Source of the DNA: Leptospira ainlahdjerensis | Lineage (GTDB): Bacteria; Spirochaetota; Leptospiria; Leptospirales; Leptospiraceae | Length of the DNA stretch: 25,478 nucleotides | Reading direction: 5' to 3' | NCBI RefSeq assembly: GCF_016919175.1 | Contig: NZ_JAFFPU010000032.1 | Location: 1-25,478 of the forward strand | Part shown: one piece after another, positions 24,866 to 25,478 of the stretch | Position numbering within the stretch: position 1 is the first letter of the stretch | Layout: the number at the start of each line of letters is the position of its first letter | Made by a program: the position numbers and the translations under genes | The notes under the pieces: generated by a model | What the model was told of the DNA's origin: nothing | Database searches by the model: none | The model's input: only the letters and a program-made list of their open reading frames with translations

Positions 24866-25385
24866 CTATTCTTCTCGGGATTCCAGCCAACGTTCTGCGT
24901 CGAGGGCCGCCATACAACCGGAACCGGCCGCAGAGACCGCTTGACGATAGACTTTGTCTTGAACGTCGCCTGCTGCGAAGACTCCTTCGATGCTCGTCTT
25001 AGTAGTTCCCGGAACGGTTTTGATGTAACCGCTTTCGTCGAGGTCTAAGATTCCTTCAAAGATGTCCGTATTTGGTTTGTGTCCGATCGCATAAAAAAGA
25101 CCACCGACCGCGAGTTCTTTTTTTTGTCCATTCACGGTATCTTGCAAAGTAAGAGAGGTTAGATTCTTACCATCACCTTTGGCTTCTTCCACTTGAGAAT
25201 TCCAGAGGATTTCGATCTTCGGGTGTGTGGTCGCTCTTTTTTGCATGATCTTAGAAGCGCGTAAAGAATCTCTTCTGTGAACCAGATACACTTTGGAAGC
25301 AAACTTGGTAAGATGAGAAGCTTCTTCGACTGCGGAATCTCCGCCGCCTACAACGACGAGTTCCTTGTTTCTATAAATCGGAAGT
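24866..25385 (-). CDS. trxB: Thioredoxin reductase, C-terminal part
   Basis: This FAD enzyme reduces thioredoxin with NADPH. Only the last ~170 residues are present. Reading from the broken end they begin LPIYRNKELVVVGGGDSAVE, the segment that follows the CATC active site, with the NADPH-binding GGGDSA and then VHRRDSLRASKIM. The C-terminal FAD-contacting motif GVFAAGDVQDKVYRQAVSAAGSGCMAAL is complete, as is the stop at 24866. Homology ends at a run of G residues at 25386, where the codons for the preceding Gly-Ala or Gly-Pro of the CDG motif should be, so the redox-active Cys pair is missing. I read this as a sequence artefact rather than a truncated gene. Confidence 0.93.
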
Positions 25386-25478
25386 GGGGGGGGGGGGGGG
25401 GGGGGGGGGGGCGCGCAGTGAGCTCGGTAAAAGTAGTGTTCGGGGTTATTGGTGGGTGGTGTTGGTGGGGGGGGTTGG
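25386..25478. other. Poly-G run and low-complexity contig end, probable artefact
   Basis: Twenty-six consecutive G residues (25386-25411) are followed by 67 bases of G/T-rich sequence ending GGTGGGGGGGGTTGG. It interrupts trxB in mid-domain, and its composition is unlike anything else in the window. This is typical of dark-cycle poly-G calls or a low-quality read end joined to a contig. Confidence 0.85.

Noticed and set aside
25386..25411. A phase-variable homopolymer tract
   Set aside because: It falls in the middle of the conserved trxB domain at the very end of the sequence and is followed by G-rich noise, so a sequencing artefact is far more likely.

Overview
The window reads as a stretch of a Leptospira chromosome, probably from the pathogenic clade. 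The basis is a moderately AT-rich genome, frequent TTG starts, lipoprotein signals of leptospiral type, a spirochaete-type TPR/acidic membrane protein, and protein sequences that look leptospiral throughout. This is recognition by eye; no database search was run and the species is not fixed.

Layout. (1) 1-463: a 38-bp tandem repeat array (eight full units, two alternating variants) followed by the leader of lepA, which ends at a clear terminator. (2) 2.4-4.4 kb: a small membrane-anchored BamE/DUF3862-like protein on the minus strand, then a highly diverged PLP-fold protein of the ACC deaminase/D-cysteine desulfhydrase family on the plus strand. (3) 4.5-7.95 kb: the sdhCAB operon on the minus strand, encoding a three-subunit succinate dehydrogenase/fumarate reductase with a single large cytochrome b subunit. 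(4) 8.2-11.1 kb: a tightly overlapping plus-strand operon of an aldo/keto reductase with an internal extension, a DUF309 protein and an alpha/beta hydrolase. (5) 11.3-13.8 kb: an exported protein with a PGWGHY motif, a lipoprotein with Asp-box-like repeats, and a small conserved-looking protein ending at a long hairpin.

(6) 13.8-15.6 kb: a decayed region with a frameshifted hotdog-fold thioesterase-like remnant and about 1.2 kb without convincing genes, carrying dispersed palindromes and strong hairpins. (7) 15.6-17.3 kb: a small PilZ-like protein and serA. (8) 17.8-22.4 kb: a lipoprotein, a 133-aa gene that overlaps its upstream neighbour and seems to start with ATT, and a 1231-aa membrane protein with ten DPF motifs in an acidic low-complexity region, one membrane helix and a TPR-rich C-terminal part, possibly related to the spirochaete flagellar collar TPR protein. 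(9) 22.7-24.5 kb: an exported protein with two CBM48-like domains and a membrane-anchored protein with an EF-hand-like loop. (10) 24.87 kb to the end: the 3' part of trxB, whose sequence breaks into a 26-G run and G-rich junk, a likely contig-end artefact.

The most interesting non-coding signal is a 16-bp imperfect palindrome (consensus TGTARGAnnTCYTACA) found at several intergenic and two apparently coding sites. A degenerate form of it recurs in every unit of the 38-bp array upstream of lepA, so the array may be an amplified member of a dispersed repeat family.
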